From Stutzerimonas kunmingensis (lineage in GTDB: Bacteria > Pseudomonadota > Gammaproteobacteria > Pseudomonadales > Pseudomonadaceae), in NCBI RefSeq assembly GCF_900114065.1, contig NZ_FORS01000002.1, forward strand, positions 186,001 through 250,000: a stretch of 64,000 bases of DNA. The letters run 5' to 3'. The translations under genes and the position numbers were made by a program. Under the pieces are notes generated by a model, which was not told where the DNA came from, searched no databases, and saw only the letters and a program-made list of their open reading frames with translations. Below are positions 1-9,339 of the stretch, in pieces. Numbering within the stretch: position 1 is the first letter of the stretch; every line of letters starts with the position of its first letter.

Positions 1-78
1 CTCGATCAGATCATCGGTGTGCTGATGCGTGGCGAGCCCAAGACCGATGTGGACTTCATTTCAACCGACGGTTTCTGA
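1..78 (+). CDS. C-terminal end of a probable glycerol-3-phosphate dehydrogenase (partial)
   Basis: Only the last 25 codons are present, reading from base 1 to a TGA at 76-78. The tail has a segment LLMRGEPK-like (VLMRGEPKTD), which resembles the short 'LL.R.PK.E' ending of GpsA, the NAD(P)H-dependent glycerol-3-phosphate dehydrogenase of phospholipid synthesis. In pseudomonads gpsA usually sits directly before the DUF4389-sixA pair found here. The assignment therefore rests on a short tail and on context, and the symbol is withheld. Confidence 0.45.
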   Translation, partial: LDQIIGVLMRGEPKTDVDFISTDGF

Positions 79-99
79 GCCGAGCGTAGGGGACATTCC

Positions 100-456
100 A
101 TGAGTCAATCGAACCAGGCAACGGACCGGGAATCGCTTATCCTGCGAGCCGTCTGGATGCTGATCTTCTTCTTCGTCTGGCAATTGGCCGAACTGGCCCT
201 GCTGGTGGTCGTGGTGCTGCAGCTGGTAATGCGCCTGGTCAAGGGGGGGCCGGACACCAGCCTGCAGGGCTTTGGCGACAGCCTCAGCCAGTACATCGCG
301 CAGATTGGCCGTTTCGCCACCTTCAATACCGAACGCAAGCCTTGGCCGCTTTCGGACTGGCCGACCCCACGTCCGGCGGATGTCGAGCTGACCACCCCGA
401 CTCCGCCCGTTGCGCCGAACGAGCCGAAGGACTCCCAGCAGGGTCCGACGGCATGA
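100..456 (+). CDS. DUF4389 family membrane protein
   Basis: 118 residues. A strongly hydrophobic stretch at about residues 15-47 anchors it in the inner membrane. It is followed by the family features: a GFGDSLSQY segment, an FATFNTE segment, and a proline-rich tail after WPLSDWPTPRP. The length and the order of these segments fit DUF4389, whose function is unknown. It starts 21 bp after the preceding stop, and its TGA overlaps the ATG of sixA (ATGA), so the two are very likely translationally coupled. Confidence 0.8.
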   Translation: MSQSNQATDRESLILRAVWMLIFFFVWQLAELALLVVVVLQLVMRLVKGGPDTSLQGFGDSLSQYIAQIGRFATFNTERKPWPLSDWPTPRPADVELTTPTPPVAPNEPKDSQQGPTA

Positions 457-911
457 AGCTGTGGCTGCTACGACACGGCGAAGCCGAGCCCCGTGCGCGC
501 ACCGATGCGGAGCGCAACCTGACCGAGGGAGGGCGCCGCGACGTGCGCCGCAGCGCCACCTTTCTTCGCGGCAAGCCGCTGAAGACGATTCTGGTCAGTC
601 CGTTCCAGCGCGCGCAGCAGACTGCGGATGAGGTGCGCAAGGCTCTCGGCTTCGTCGGCCAGTGTGAGACGGTTGACTGGGCGACACCGGAATCCGATCT
701 TGCCGAGGCATTGCGGCAGCTAGATCTGCGCGGCGAAAGCGATCTGCTACTGGTTACCCACCAGCCCTTCGTCGGCAATCTTGCCGGCTGGCTGGTGAAC
801 GGCAACTATGCGGAGCCTGTGCCGATGGCGACAGCGTCCCTGGCGGAGCTGGAGGGTGAGGCAATTGCCGGAGGGCTGATGCGGCTGGTGTCCTTGCGTC
901 ACGTTGGTTAG
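453..911 (+). CDS. sixA: Phosphohistidine phosphatase SixA
   Basis: 152 residues, starting at the ATG that overlaps the stop of the DUF4389 gene. The N-terminus KLWLLRHGEAEPRA holds the RHGE signature of histidine phosphatases, and His8 is the expected phospho-acceptor. A second catalytic histidine lies in LLVTHQPFVG. SixA removes phosphate from phosphohistidine on HPt domains or on the nitrogen-related PTS in the cytoplasm. The length matches the short SixA type rather than phosphoglycerate mutases. The partner protein in this organism cannot be read from the sequence. Confidence 0.88.
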   Translation: MKLWLLRHGEAEPRARTDAERNLTEGGRRDVRRSATFLRGKPLKTILVSPFQRAQQTADEVRKALGFVGQCETVDWATPESDLAEALRQLDLRGESDLLLVTHQPFVGNLAGWLVNGNYAEPVPMATASLAELEGEAIAGGLMRLVSLRHVG

Positions 912-990
912 GGTTGACCGGTCCGCCAGGCTGTTTTGCTCACGGCGGCACATCAATCAAGAACAACAATAGACGTCAGGAGTATGCGCC

Positions 991-1434
991 TTGAGTATCT
1001 GGCACCGTCAGCCCAACCTGGAAGAGCTTCACAGTACCCGCAAGAACACCATCACCGAATTGCTGGACATCCGCTTCGAGACCTTCGATGACTCGTCCAT
1101 CACCGCCAGCATGCCGGTCGATGCACGCACCCATCAGCCTTACGGCCTGCTACATGGCGGTGCCTCTGTAGTGCTGGCTGAAACCCTCGGTTCGATGGCC
1201 AGTTATCACTGCATCGACAGCAGCAAGTTCTATTGCGTTGGCCTCGAAGTGAACGCCAACCATCTGCGCGGTTTGCGCAGCGGACGCGTGACCGGCGTAT
1301 GCCGGCCGGTGCACCTGGGACGTTCGACCCATGTCTGGGATATCCGTCTCAGCGGCGAGGACGGCAAGCCAAGCTGCATTTCGCGTTTGACTGTCGCGAT
1401 CGTGCCGCTGGAAAAAGGTGCTTCGGCGGGCTGA
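991..1434 (+). CDS. Hotdog-fold acyl-CoA thioesterase, YdiI/EntH (PaaI) type
   Basis: 147 residues from a TTG start at 991, preceded by CAGGAG at 976-981. The pattern LLDIRFE, then MPVDARTHQPYGLLHGGASV and LAETLGS, is nearly the YdiI/EntH sequence. It includes the HGG turn and the Glu of LAETLGS, the catalytic acid in this family. YdiI hydrolyses DHNA-CoA and EntH proofreads misloaded aryl carrier proteins, but pseudomonads lack the menaquinone pathway, so the substrate here is open. An A-rich AAGAACAACAATA stretch lies about 20 bp before the start (959-971). Confidence 0.85.
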   Translation: MSIWHRQPNLEELHSTRKNTITELLDIRFETFDDSSITASMPVDARTHQPYGLLHGGASVVLAETLGSMASYHCIDSSKFYCVGLEVNANHLRGLRSGRVTGVCRPVHLGRSTHVWDIRLSGEDGKPSCISRLTVAIVPLEKGASAG

Positions 1435-1552
1435 CAGCAAACTTGGGACATTGCGGCCTGCTGATTGGCCTGAATGCCCTTCATTCGGCAGGGCTATGGC
1501 GATTGCCGCCTGCCGAGGCCTGCCAGACAATGAGGCTTCAGTCTGTCCGGCA

Positions 1553-2374
1553 ATGCCTTTCATGTCGCAACGCATCTTCTTCGCCCACGCCAATGGCTTT
1601 CCCTCGGCCACCTATCGCAAGCTGTTCGACGCCTTGGCGCCGGAATACCGGGTCACGCACATGGACCGCCATGGGCACGACCCGCGCTTTCCGGTCGACG
1701 ATAACTGGAACAACCTGCTCGACGAGTTGTTCGAGCAGCTAGATCGATTGCACGAGCCGGTGTGGGGGGTAGGGCATTCGTTCGGTGGCATGCTGCACTA
1801 CCGCGCCGCGCTGCTGCGCCCGGAGCTGTACCACGGGGTCGTCATGCTGGATTCGCCGATACCGACCTGGTTCGACCAGACGGTGATCTGGGCGGCCAAG
1901 CGCCTCGGTTTCATCGACCGGCTGACGCCGGCTGGCCGCACGCTAGGACGGCGCGAACAGTTCGCCAGTGTCGAAGAGGCACGCGCCTATTTCGCCGGTA
2001 AAGCCCTGTTCAGCAGCTTTGATCCGGAATGCCTCGAAGCCTATATCGAGCATGGTCTGGAGCCTGTGGGGCAGGGGGTGCGCCTGCGTTTCGATCCGCA
2101 GACCGAAATCAGCATCTATCGCAGCGTGCCTCATCTCACTCCCGGTTGGCCGCCGGCCTTGAAGATTCCGCTGGCGATGATTCGCGGGCGCGATAGTCGT
2201 GTCGTGCTGCCGCATCATGGTTATCTGCTGCGGCTGATGTCGCGTGGCGAAGCGCACAGCTTGCCAGGAGGCCACATGTTTCCGTTCGAACAGCCGCAGC
2301 AGACCGCCGAAAAGCTGCGTGAACTACTTGGCCGCTGGGGCAGCTATACCGAGCTTTCCAAGGGGGCTGCATGA
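1553..2374 (+). CDS. Alpha/beta hydrolase
   Basis: About 273 residues. The nucleophile elbow GVGHSFGGM places the catalytic serine near residue 76, and a late histidine follows in LPGGHMFPFEQP, which is the usual alpha/beta hydrolase order. The N-terminal FFAHANGFPSATY is typical of a pseudomonad hydrolase family without a defined substrate. The start is uncertain: ATG 1553 and ATG 1562 are both possible and neither has a good ribosome binding site. The stop overlaps the next ATG (ATGA), coupling it to a second hydrolase. Confidence 0.75.
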   Translation: MPFMSQRIFFAHANGFPSATYRKLFDALAPEYRVTHMDRHGHDPRFPVDDNWNNLLDELFEQLDRLHEPVWGVGHSFGGMLHYRAALLRPELYHGVVMLDSPIPTWFDQTVIWAAKRLGFIDRLTPAGRTLGRREQFASVEEARAYFAGKALFSSFDPECLEAYIEHGLEPVGQGVRLRFDPQTEISIYRSVPHLTPGWPPALKIPLAMIRGRDSRVVLPHHGYLLRLMSRGEAHSLPGGHMFPFEQPQQTAEKLRELLGRWGSYTELSKGAA

Positions 2375-3228
2375 GCGTGCTGTTCGAAGAAGTCCGGCTG
2401 AGCCTGCCGCATCTCGAGGTGGCGGCGCATCTTTACGGGCCCGACGATGGTAAGCCGGTGATTGCGTTGCATGGCTGGCTGGATAACGCGGCGACCTTCA
2501 GCCGGCTGGCGCCCAGGCTGAAAGGGCTGCGCATCGTGGCGCTGGATCTGCCTGGTCACGGCCATTCCGATCATCGTCCGATCGGGGCCGGATACAACAT
2601 CTGGGACTACGCCCATGACGTGCTGCAGGTCGCCGAGCAGTTTGGCTGGCAGCGCTTTTCATTGCTCGGGCACTCCATGGGCGCGATCGTTTCCGTGCTG
2701 CTCGCCGGTGCGCTACCCGAGCGCGTCGAGCGGCTCGCATTGATCGACGGCGTGATTCCCTACACCGGCGAGGCGGATAGCGCGCCGCAGAAGCTTGGTT
2801 CCGCCCTCGAGGCGCTGCTCGCGGTGAACGACAAGCGCAAGCCGGTCTACGCGAGTTTCGACCAGGCTGTGGAAGCGCGGCTGAAAGGTGTCGGCGCGGT
2901 CAGTCGCGAGGCGGCCGAGATGCTCGCACAGCGCGGGTTGATGCCTGTGCCCGGCGGCTACACCTGGCGCACCGATCCACGCCTGATGCTTCCCTCGGCA
3001 ATGCGGCTGACCCGCGCCCATGCATTGGCCTTCGTCAGTCGGGTCGCTTGCCCGACCAGCCTGGTGCTGGCCGAGCAGGGGTTGATGATGCAGCCTGAGC
3101 TGCTTGAGCTTGTCGAAAGCTTCCCGTTCGATATCCGCCGCCTGGTGGGTGGGCATCATTTGCATCTGGACGATGACATTGGCGCTGAGGCGGTCGCCAG
3201 GGTATTCAACAGCTTCTTGCACGACTGA
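2371..3228 (+). CDS. Alpha/beta hydrolase (epoxide hydrolase/esterase-like)
   Basis: 285 residues, starting inside the stop codon of the previous gene. Motifs in order: an HGW oxyanion segment (ALHGWLDNAATF), DLPGHGHSDH, and the nucleophile elbow LLGHSMGAIV with Ser102. A late histidine lies in GGHHLHLDD. This is the classic order of a cytoplasmic serine hydrolase related to RutD/BioH and epoxide hydrolases. The substrate is unknown. Its tight coupling with the preceding hydrolase and the thioesterase suggests ester or thioester clean-up, which is inference. Confidence 0.8.
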   Translation: MSVLFEEVRLSLPHLEVAAHLYGPDDGKPVIALHGWLDNAATFSRLAPRLKGLRIVALDLPGHGHSDHRPIGAGYNIWDYAHDVLQVAEQFGWQRFSLLGHSMGAIVSVLLAGALPERVERLALIDGVIPYTGEADSAPQKLGSALEALLAVNDKRKPVYASFDQAVEARLKGVGAVSREAAEMLAQRGLMPVPGGYTWRTDPRLMLPSAMRLTRAHALAFVSRVACPTSLVLAEQGLMMQPELLELVESFPFDIRRLVGGHHLHLDDDIGAEAVARVFNSFLHD

Positions 3229-3462
3229 CGTATCCGGCGGGCTCGCAATACTCTCTCGCAAACCCTTGCTTGACTTGCTTTTGCCAACTGGCGAGGCTGG
3301 GAAGCAATGTTCCAGCAGAGCCAGCGCAATGATCGATCGCTACAGTGCCACGTTTCCCTGCGAGCACCGGCCTGCTGACGTTCTGAGCCTATCGGGTCCA
3401 TGCGACGCGATACGCCGGTTGAGCTTCGGCAAGCAGTCGAAGGTGTCCCGTTGAGGAGAGTT

Positions 3463-4266
3463 ATGCGAAGTGCATGGATAGCAGCGGCGGCGTTTTTCTC
3501 CGCCGCTGTGCTGGCGGCTGACGTTACCGGGAGCGCCGATCTGGAGCGCCTGCCTCGTTTTGCCCAGGCGCAGATCGTCGATTACCGGCAAACCCAGGTT
3601 CAGGAGCGGGTGTATCCGCAGGACTCGATACGTCGCATCAGTGGCAACCTGCGGATGGCCTCCCAGGTGGTCGTCTCTGGCGAGCTGACCGCGATCACCT
3701 ATCAATTGCCAGCCACGCACACGGGTATTGAAGCCTTTACCGAGGCTCGCGGCACGCTGTTGCAACGGGGCGCCGAGTTGCTCTTTTGGTGCGAAGGGCG
3801 TGAGTGTGGTTCCAGCAGTCTGTGGGCCAACGCAATCTTCGACAAGTCGATGCTCTACGGTCCCGAGGCGCAGCAGGCCTATCTATTGGCGCGCATGCCC
3901 GGGGGTGAGGGCGAACTGATCGCGCTGTACGGGATTACCCGTGGCAACGGTAGGCCTTATCTGCATGTCGAACAACTTCTCTCCGACCGGCCTTTGACGG
4001 GTGTACTGCCGACTGCGGCGACATTACAACGACAGCTGCGCAGCACTGGCGAACTGCGTCTACCGGATCTGGCCGATGAGCCGACGGCCGAGTGGGGTGC
4101 GCTGCTAGCCAACGTCATGCGCCTGGACAGCACAACGCGGGTGAGCCTGGCCGGCCGCAGCGCAGCGGCCTGGCGTGAGGCGCTGGTCGCCGAACGCATT
4201 CGTGGCGGCCGCCTGGAAGTGGATGAGTCGGAGCAACCCGGTTTGCTCATCAGACTATTGCGCTGA
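3463..4266 (+). CDS. DUF4892 family exported protein
   Basis: 267 residues from the ATG at 3463, chosen because GAGGAG lies just upstream at 3453-3458 and because it gives a clean signal peptide (MRSAWIAAAAFFSAAVLAA). The mature part contains DLERLPRFAQAQIVDY and a central FWCEGRECGSSSLWAN segment with two cysteines. Both are typical of DUF4892, a periplasmic family of Pseudomonas with no defined activity. The 234-bp gap before it shows no gene. It probably forms its own transcription unit. Confidence 0.75.
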   Translation: MRSAWIAAAAFFSAAVLAADVTGSADLERLPRFAQAQIVDYRQTQVQERVYPQDSIRRISGNLRMASQVVVSGELTAITYQLPATHTGIEAFTEARGTLLQRGAELLFWCEGRECGSSSLWANAIFDKSMLYGPEAQQAYLLARMPGGEGELIALYGITRGNGRPYLHVEQLLSDRPLTGVLPTAATLQRQLRSTGELRLPDLADEPTAEWGALLANVMRLDSTTRVSLAGRSAAAWREALVAERIRGGRLEVDESEQPGLLIRLLR

Positions 4267-4349
4267 TCCTGCGTAACGGCTGCAATAGCCGTCTTCGCTG
4301 GCGCGTTGCTGACAGAACGCGCCGGCTCTTTTCAGTAGAGTAACTTCGC

Positions 4350-5444
4350 ATGCTCAACAATGATCGCCTGCTGGTGCAGATTCTGCTCCTCGGGCTGCTG
4401 GCCGCCTGTCTCTGGGTACTGGCGCCCTTTGCTTCCGCGTTGTTCTGGGCTGCCGTTCTGGCATTCGCCAGCTGGCCGGTCATGCGCGTGCTGACCCGTT
4501 GGCTGAATGGCAATGCCACGCTCGCCGCCGGTCTGCTCACGTTCAGCTGGATGGTTCTGGTGGCGGTGCCGCTGGTTTGGCTGGGCTTCAACATCGCCGA
4601 CCAGATACGCGATGCCAATGCATTGCTGCACGATCTGCAGGTTGAGGGACTACCGCCGGCGCCGGCCTGGCTGGGTGAGGTGCCGCTGATAGGCGATGCA
4701 CTGCTGAATTTCTGGAGCACCGTGGACGAGCAGGGCACGGCGCTGATCGCCAGCATTCGGCCCTACATCGGCCAAGTCGCCAACTGGCTCCTGGTGCGCA
4801 GCGCGCGCATCGGCGGCGGGATGCTCGAACTGGCGCTGAGCCTGGTGCTGGTGTTCTTTTTCTATCGCGATGGGCCACGCTTGTCGGCATTCGTCCATAG
4901 CCTGTTGCACAGGCTGATCGGTGACCGTGCGGATCATTATCTGGAACTCGTTGCGGGGACGGTGCAGCGCGTGGTCAACGGGGTGATAGGCACTGCCGCG
5001 GCTCAGGCGATTCTGGCCTACATCGGTTTTCTCATCGCCGGGGTGCCGGGAGCGCTGGTGCTCGGGCTGCTGACCTTCGCCTGTAGCTTCATCATGGTGC
5101 CGCCGCTGATCTGGGGGCCTGCCGTTGCCTGGCTGGCCTGGCAGGGCGATTACGGTATGGCGATCTTCCTCGGCATCTGGGGGATGTTCATCATCAGCGG
5201 CGTGGACAACGTGCTCAAACCCTATCTGATCAGCCGAGGGGGCAATCTGCCGCTGGTGGTGGTGCTGCTCGGTGTGTTCGGCGGCATTCTCGCGTTCGGT
5301 TTCATGGGGCTGTTCCTCGGTCCGACCCTGCTCGCGGTGGCCTATAGCCTGCTGGGTGACTGGCTGATCAAGGAGGTGCCGCAGATGCCACCGCACGAAT
5401 CGACGCAGCTCGCGAACGAGCGGCGGGAACCTGCCAGACGGTGA
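4350..5444 (+). CDS. AI-2E family transporter (PerM/YdiK-like permease)
   Basis: 364 residues with about seven or eight hydrophobic segments. Three lie in the first 90 residues, then a soluble periplasm-facing part (about 90-145), then a tightly packed C-terminal half. The segment PPLIWGPAVAWLAWQGD and a later GFMGLFLGPTLLAVAY are family signatures. The family is named after the TqsA autoinducer exporter, but most members are uncharacterised or act as ion antiporters, so a quorum-sensing role should not be assumed. It converges on the patatin gene with a 15-bp gap. Confidence 0.85.
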   Translation: MLNNDRLLVQILLLGLLAACLWVLAPFASALFWAAVLAFASWPVMRVLTRWLNGNATLAAGLLTFSWMVLVAVPLVWLGFNIADQIRDANALLHDLQVEGLPPAPAWLGEVPLIGDALLNFWSTVDEQGTALIASIRPYIGQVANWLLVRSARIGGGMLELALSLVLVFFFYRDGPRLSAFVHSLLHRLIGDRADHYLELVAGTVQRVVNGVIGTAAAQAILAYIGFLIAGVPGALVLGLLTFACSFIMVPPLIWGPAVAWLAWQGDYGMAIFLGIWGMFIISGVDNVLKPYLISRGGNLPLVVVLLGVFGGILAFGFMGLFLGPTLLAVAYSLLGDWLIKEVPQMPPHESTQLANERREPARR

Positions 5445-5459
5445 GGTGGCGTCTGCCGG

Positions 5460-6449
5460 TCACTGCTCCTCTTCGTAGCGCACGAGGGCGTCGTGGGCGA
5501 CGATGCGGCCCAGCGCTATGAGCTCCGGCGCCTTGTAGAACTCGTAGAAGCGGCAGGCCCGCTTCGGAATATTGACCAGTACATTCGGCGGATAGCCGGC
5601 GATCTTGTACTGCGCCAGCGAAGACTGCATGACATCGAAGCTCTGGTTGATCAGCTCCAGCAGCGACGCGGGGCCAGTCACATCGATTACCGTCGAGCCC
5701 TCTGCCGAACGCGGCGCGCCGCGGCTGGTCGGTGCGGCCGGTGGCTGATCCCCGCGAGTCAGTTCGCCTGCGCGGATATCCTCGATCTGTTCGGTCAGCT
5801 CGGCTTCGTCCTTGCGCCAGAACGGGATGTGCGAGCTGATCGAGGTCATGAGCGAGTCGAAGCGGCCGGGGCGCTCGATCTCCGGTAGCGGGTATTGCTT
5901 GTGATTGTTGGCGTTGAGGTTGACCGCGATGATCATGTCGCAATGCGCCGACACCACCGGGACGATCGGTAGGGGATTGAGCAGGCCGCCGTCGACCAGC
6001 ATGCGATTGCCCTGCATGACCGGCGTGAACAGGCTCGGGATGGCCGCTGAGGCGCGCATCGCCAGTTCCAGGCTGCCTTCCTGAAACCAGATCTCCTGCT
6101 GATTGGTCAGGTCGGTGGCGACCGCCGTGAACGGAATCGGCAGATCCTCGATGCGGGTCTTGCCGACCATGTCGCGGATGCGGCCGAACACCTTTTCGCC
6201 GCGGATCGCGCCGAGGCTGAAGCTTGGGTCGACCAGGCGCAGCAGGTCCAGGTAATCGAGGCTTTCGATCCAGCTGCGGTACTCGTCGAGCTTGCCAGCT
6301 GCATAGATGCCGCCCACGACCGCGCCCATGGAGCAGCCGGCGATGCAGGCGATCTCGTAGCCACGTGCCTCCAGTTCCTCGATCACGCCGATGTGCGCAT
6401 AGCCCCGTGCGCCACCGGATCCCAATACCAGTGCAACTTTCTTACTCAT
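5460..6449 (-). CDS. Patatin-like phospholipase, RssA type
   Basis: 329 residues. The N-terminus VALVLGSGGARGYAHIGV carries the glycine-rich oxyanion loop. GCSMG supplies nucleophile Ser40 and MLVDGG supplies Asp153, so the catalytic dyad is complete. The C-terminal third has a helical insertion and an arginine-rich end. RssA-like proteins are cytoplasmic or membrane-associated lipid acyl hydrolases. No signal peptide or beta-barrel domain is present, so it is not the secreted PlpD type. Confidence 0.85.
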   Translation of the reverse strand: MSKKVALVLGSGGARGYAHIGVIEELEARGYEIACIAGCSMGAVVGGIYAAGKLDEYRSWIESLDYLDLLRLVDPSFSLGAIRGEKVFGRIRDMVGKTRIEDLPIPFTAVATDLTNQQEIWFQEGSLELAMRASAAIPSLFTPVMQGNRMLVDGGLLNPLPIVPVVSAHCDMIIAVNLNANNHKQYPLPEIERPGRFDSLMTSISSHIPFWRKDEAELTEQIEDIRAGELTRGDQPPAAPTSRGAPRSAEGSTVIDVTGPASLLELINQSFDVMQSSLAQYKIAGYPPNVLVNIPKRACRFYEFYKAPELIALGRIVAHDALVRYEEEQ

Positions 6450-6631
6450 GCGGTTCTCCCTGTGGCACTCGCGATAGCTTCATGCCTGGCCGGCGAGCCT
6501 GCAAGCGCTGATCGGGAACTCGTCATGTGCGAGCCTGTCACCGCGTGCCAGAATCCAGCGGCAACCGGCGAAATCACGGTGGCCTTTGCTACAATCGCCG
6601 CCCGTTTGTGCACGTGTCACGAGAGAGCCTG

Positions 6632-7666
6632 ATGAGCGAACCGATCCGCCTCACCCAGTACAGTCACGGCGCCGGCTGCGGCTGCAAGATATCGCCCAAG
6701 GTGCTGGATGTGATTCTTGCCGGCAGCGGTGCGCAGAACCTCGATCCGCGCCTTTGGGTCGGTAACGCCTCGCGTGATGACGCCGCGGTGTATGGCATCG
6801 ATGAAGAGCGCGGCGTGGTGTCGACCACAGACTTCTTCATGCCCATCGTCGACGATCCGTTCGATTTCGGTCGCATTGCTGCGACCAATGCCATCAGCGA
6901 CATCTACGCCATGGGTGGCGATCCGCTCATGGCCATCGCCATCCTCGGCTGGCCGGTCAACGTGCTGCCGCCGGAAGTCGCCCGAGAAGTGATCGCCGGT
7001 GGCCGCGCCGTCTGCGATGCCGCAGGCATTCCCCTCGCCGGCGGCCATTCGATCGATGCGCCCGAGCCGATCTTCGGCCTGGCCGTCACCGGCCTGGTGA
7101 ACAAGCATCAGATGAAGCGCAACGACACCGCTACCGCCGGCTGCAAGCTGTACCTGACCAAGCCGCTGGGCATCGGCATCCTCACTACCGCGGAGAAAAA
7201 GGCCAAGCTGCGCGCCGAGGACATCGGCTTGGCCCGCGACTGGATGTGCACGCTGAACACCGCCGGCAGCCGTTTCGGCAAGCTTGAAGGCGTTCGCGCC
7301 ATGACTGACGTCACCGGCTTCGGCCTGCTCGGCCATCTGGTGGAAATGGCCGACGGCAGCGGCCTGACCGCCGAGATCGACTACCCTCGCGTCCCGCGCC
7401 TGCCGGGCATCGAATATTACCTGGAGCAGGGCTGCGTGCCCGGCGGCACCCAGCGCAATTTCGACAGCTACGGTGAACGCATCGCCACGCTCGACGAACG
7501 CCACAAGCAGCTGCTCTGTGACCCGCAAACCAGTGGTGGCTTGCTGGTCGCCGTGGCGCCGGAAGGCGAAGCTGAATTCCTCGCCGTTTGCGCCGAGCTC
7601 GGCCTCGCCCTGGAGCCGATCGGCCAGCTGGTGGATGCGCGTAGCCATGCAGTAGAGGTGCGTTGA
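6632..7666 (+). CDS. selD: Selenide, water dikinase SelD
   Basis: 344 residues from ATG 6632. SelD makes selenophosphate from selenide and ATP. The N-terminal loop [13 protein letters not shown] carries Cys16, Cys18 and Lys19, the equivalents of the catalytic Cys17/Lys20 region of the E. coli enzyme. It has cysteine, not selenocysteine, here. Asp-rich ATP/Mg loops follow ([25 protein letters not shown]). The stop overlaps the ATG of mnmH (TGATG), which ties the selenophosphate supply to tRNA selenation. Confidence 0.95.
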   Translation: MSEPIRLTQYSHGAGCGCKISPKVLDVILAGSGAQNLDPRLWVGNASRDDAAVYGIDEERGVVSTTDFFMPIVDDPFDFGRIAATNAISDIYAMGGDPLMAIAILGWPVNVLPPEVAREVIAGGRAVCDAAGIPLAGGHSIDAPEPIFGLAVTGLVNKHQMKRNDTATAGCKLYLTKPLGIGILTTAEKKAKLRAEDIGLARDWMCTLNTAGSRFGKLEGVRAMTDVTGFGLLGHLVEMADGSGLTAEIDYPRVPRLPGIEYYLEQGCVPGGTQRNFDSYGERIATLDERHKQLLCDPQTSGGLLVAVAPEGEAEFLAVCAELGLALEPIGQLVDARSHAVEVR

Positions 7667-8772
7667 TGCGCAGCGATACCGAAGATTTTCGCGCGCTGTT
7701 CCTCAACGACACCCCGATGATGGATGCCCGTGCGCCGGTGGAATTCGACAAGGGCGCGTTTCCCGGCGTGGTCAACCTGCCGCTGATGAGCGACATCGAG
7801 CGGCAGAAGGTCGGCACCTGCTACAAGCAGCACGGCCAGAAAGCCGCCATTGAGCTGGGCCATCAGCTGGTGTCCGGCAAGACCAAGGCGGAGCGGCTTC
7901 AGGCCTGGGCCGATTTCGCCCGGGCTCATCCGAACGGCTACCTGTACTGCTTCCGTGGTGGTTTGCGTTCGAAGATCGTCCAGCAATGGCTGAAGGACGA
8001 GATGGGCATCGAGTACCCGCGGGTCGTCGGCGGCTACAAGGCGATGCGCCATTTCTTGCTGGACACCATTGATCAGGCTGTCGAGCAGTGCGGTTTCGTG
8101 CTGGTGGGCGGGATGACCGGTACCGGCAAGACCGAAGTGCTGGCGCAGCTGGATAACAGCCTGGACCTGGAAGGCTTGGCCAATCACCGTGGCTCCAGCT
8201 TCGGCAAGCGCGCGACACCACAGCCGGCGCAGATCGATTTCGAGAACGCCCTCGCGATCCGGCTGCTGAAGATGCGTGCCATGGGCATCGAGACGTTCGT
8301 TGTCGAGGACGAGGCGCGTCTGGTCGGGCGTTGCTCGATTCCATTGCCGCTGTTCAACGGCATGCAGGAATTTCCGCTGGTCTGGCTGGAGGACAGCCTG
8401 GAAGGGCGCGTTGAGCGGATCCTCAAGGACTACGTGATCGACCTCTGCGCCGAATTCATCGCCGAGGAGGGTGAAAACGGTTTCGCTGCATTCGCCGAGC
8501 GTCTGCAGCAAAGTCTGGTCAATATCAGTAAGCGACTTGGCGGCGAGCGTTACCAGCGCCTGGCATTGCTGATGGATCAAGCGCTGGCGGAACAGGCGCG
8601 TAGCAGCTCTGTCGACCTGCATCGCGCCTGGATTGAGGCGCTGCTGGGTGAGTATTACGACCCCATGTACGCCTATCAGCGCGAGAGCAAGGCCGAGCGT
8701 ATCGAGTTCGCTGGCGACCAGCCGTCCGTGGTCGAGTATCTGCGGCACCGTCAGGCGCGAGCGGCGCCTTAA
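7666..8772 (+). CDS. mnmH: tRNA 2-selenouridine synthase MnmH (SelU/YbbB)
   Basis: 368 residues. The N-terminal rhodanese domain ends in YCFRGGLRS with active-site Cys95, matching Cys97 of E. coli MnmH. A P-loop [10 protein letters not shown] follows at about residues 146-155, within the C-terminal tRNA-binding region. The enzyme geranylates and then selenates 2-thiouridine at the wobble position of tRNAs for Lys, Glu and Gln, using selenophosphate from SelD. An in-frame TTG lies one codon upstream; the ATG overlapping the selD stop is the likelier start. Confidence 0.93.
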   Translation: MRSDTEDFRALFLNDTPMMDARAPVEFDKGAFPGVVNLPLMSDIERQKVGTCYKQHGQKAAIELGHQLVSGKTKAERLQAWADFARAHPNGYLYCFRGGLRSKIVQQWLKDEMGIEYPRVVGGYKAMRHFLLDTIDQAVEQCGFVLVGGMTGTGKTEVLAQLDNSLDLEGLANHRGSSFGKRATPQPAQIDFENALAIRLLKMRAMGIETFVVEDEARLVGRCSIPLPLFNGMQEFPLVWLEDSLEGRVERILKDYVIDLCAEFIAEEGENGFAAFAERLQQSLVNISKRLGGERYQRLALLMDQALAEQARSSSVDLHRAWIEALLGEYYDPMYAYQRESKAERIEFAGDQPSVVEYLRHRQARAAP

Positions 8773-8801
8773 TTCCTGAATGGCATACGAGGGATCATGC
8801 G

Positions 8802-9080
8802 ATGAAAACCTGGCTATCTTTGCCTTTGCTGGTTCTGTTGCTGGCCGGTTGTGCTGGTAAGACGGCATATCGTGACAGCTGCGCCGCGGAGCTGAATGCG
8901 GCGTGGAGGGAGCAGAGCCTGGCAGAAGCCGAAGGCTTCGCCGGTACGGTCAGCTACTCCAAGGCCATGGCCTTGCTGACCGGCGCCAAGACGCAGCAGC
9001 AGTTCGAAGCCTTCCGCGGCTGCACGCAGAAGGCGCAGAAGGCGCGCTTCTACCTTCGCGAATCCCGCGCCGGTCGCTGA
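8802..9080 (+). CDS. Small putative lipoprotein
   Basis: 92 residues. The signal sequence ends in LLLAGC, a good lipobox with the lipidated cysteine at about residue 17. The mature part is short, helical and rich in Ala, Gln and Lys, with two further cysteines (DSCAAEL and RGCTQKAQK) that could form a disulfide. It lies 29 bp after mnmH and is followed by a strong hairpin, so it is probably the last gene of the selD-mnmH unit. No known family is recognised. Confidence 0.7.
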   Translation: MKTWLSLPLLVLLLAGCAGKTAYRDSCAAELNAAWREQSLAEAEGFAGTVSYSKAMALLTGAKTQQQFEAFRGCTQKAQKARFYLRESRAGR

Positions 9081-9094
9081 GCCGGCGTCCTCAG

Positions 9095-9130
9095 TTGCCG
9101 GCCCGTTCGCTAGCGCACGGGCCGGCAATT
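9095..9130 (+). terminator. Probable intrinsic terminator after the selD-mnmH unit
   Basis: A perfect 12-bp inverted repeat, TTGCCGGCCCGT at 9095-9106 and ACGGGCCGGCAA at 9117-9128, encloses a 10-base loop. The T-run after it is weak, so termination may be imperfect or work from both sides. Confidence 0.6.
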
Positions 9131-9339
9131 GCCTTCGAGCCTTCCGGCTCGCTTACCGCTTTTTCGCGGCCGTCATCTCACAAGTAATGTCTGCAGCTGC
9201 TTTCCATCGTCTGGAATCAGGCGCAGCGGCGTGAGCGCTGCAACGGTGCCAGGATCACAAACTCGTCACCGGGCATTTCCTTTGCTTTGCCTGGCCGCAA
9301 CTGACCAGTAGCATCAGGGCGACGAACGAAGGAGAGTCT

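Noticed and set aside
4350..5444. AI-2E transporter taken as a quorum-sensing exporter
   Set aside because: The family name is historical. No luxS or lsr genes are near, and most members have other roles.
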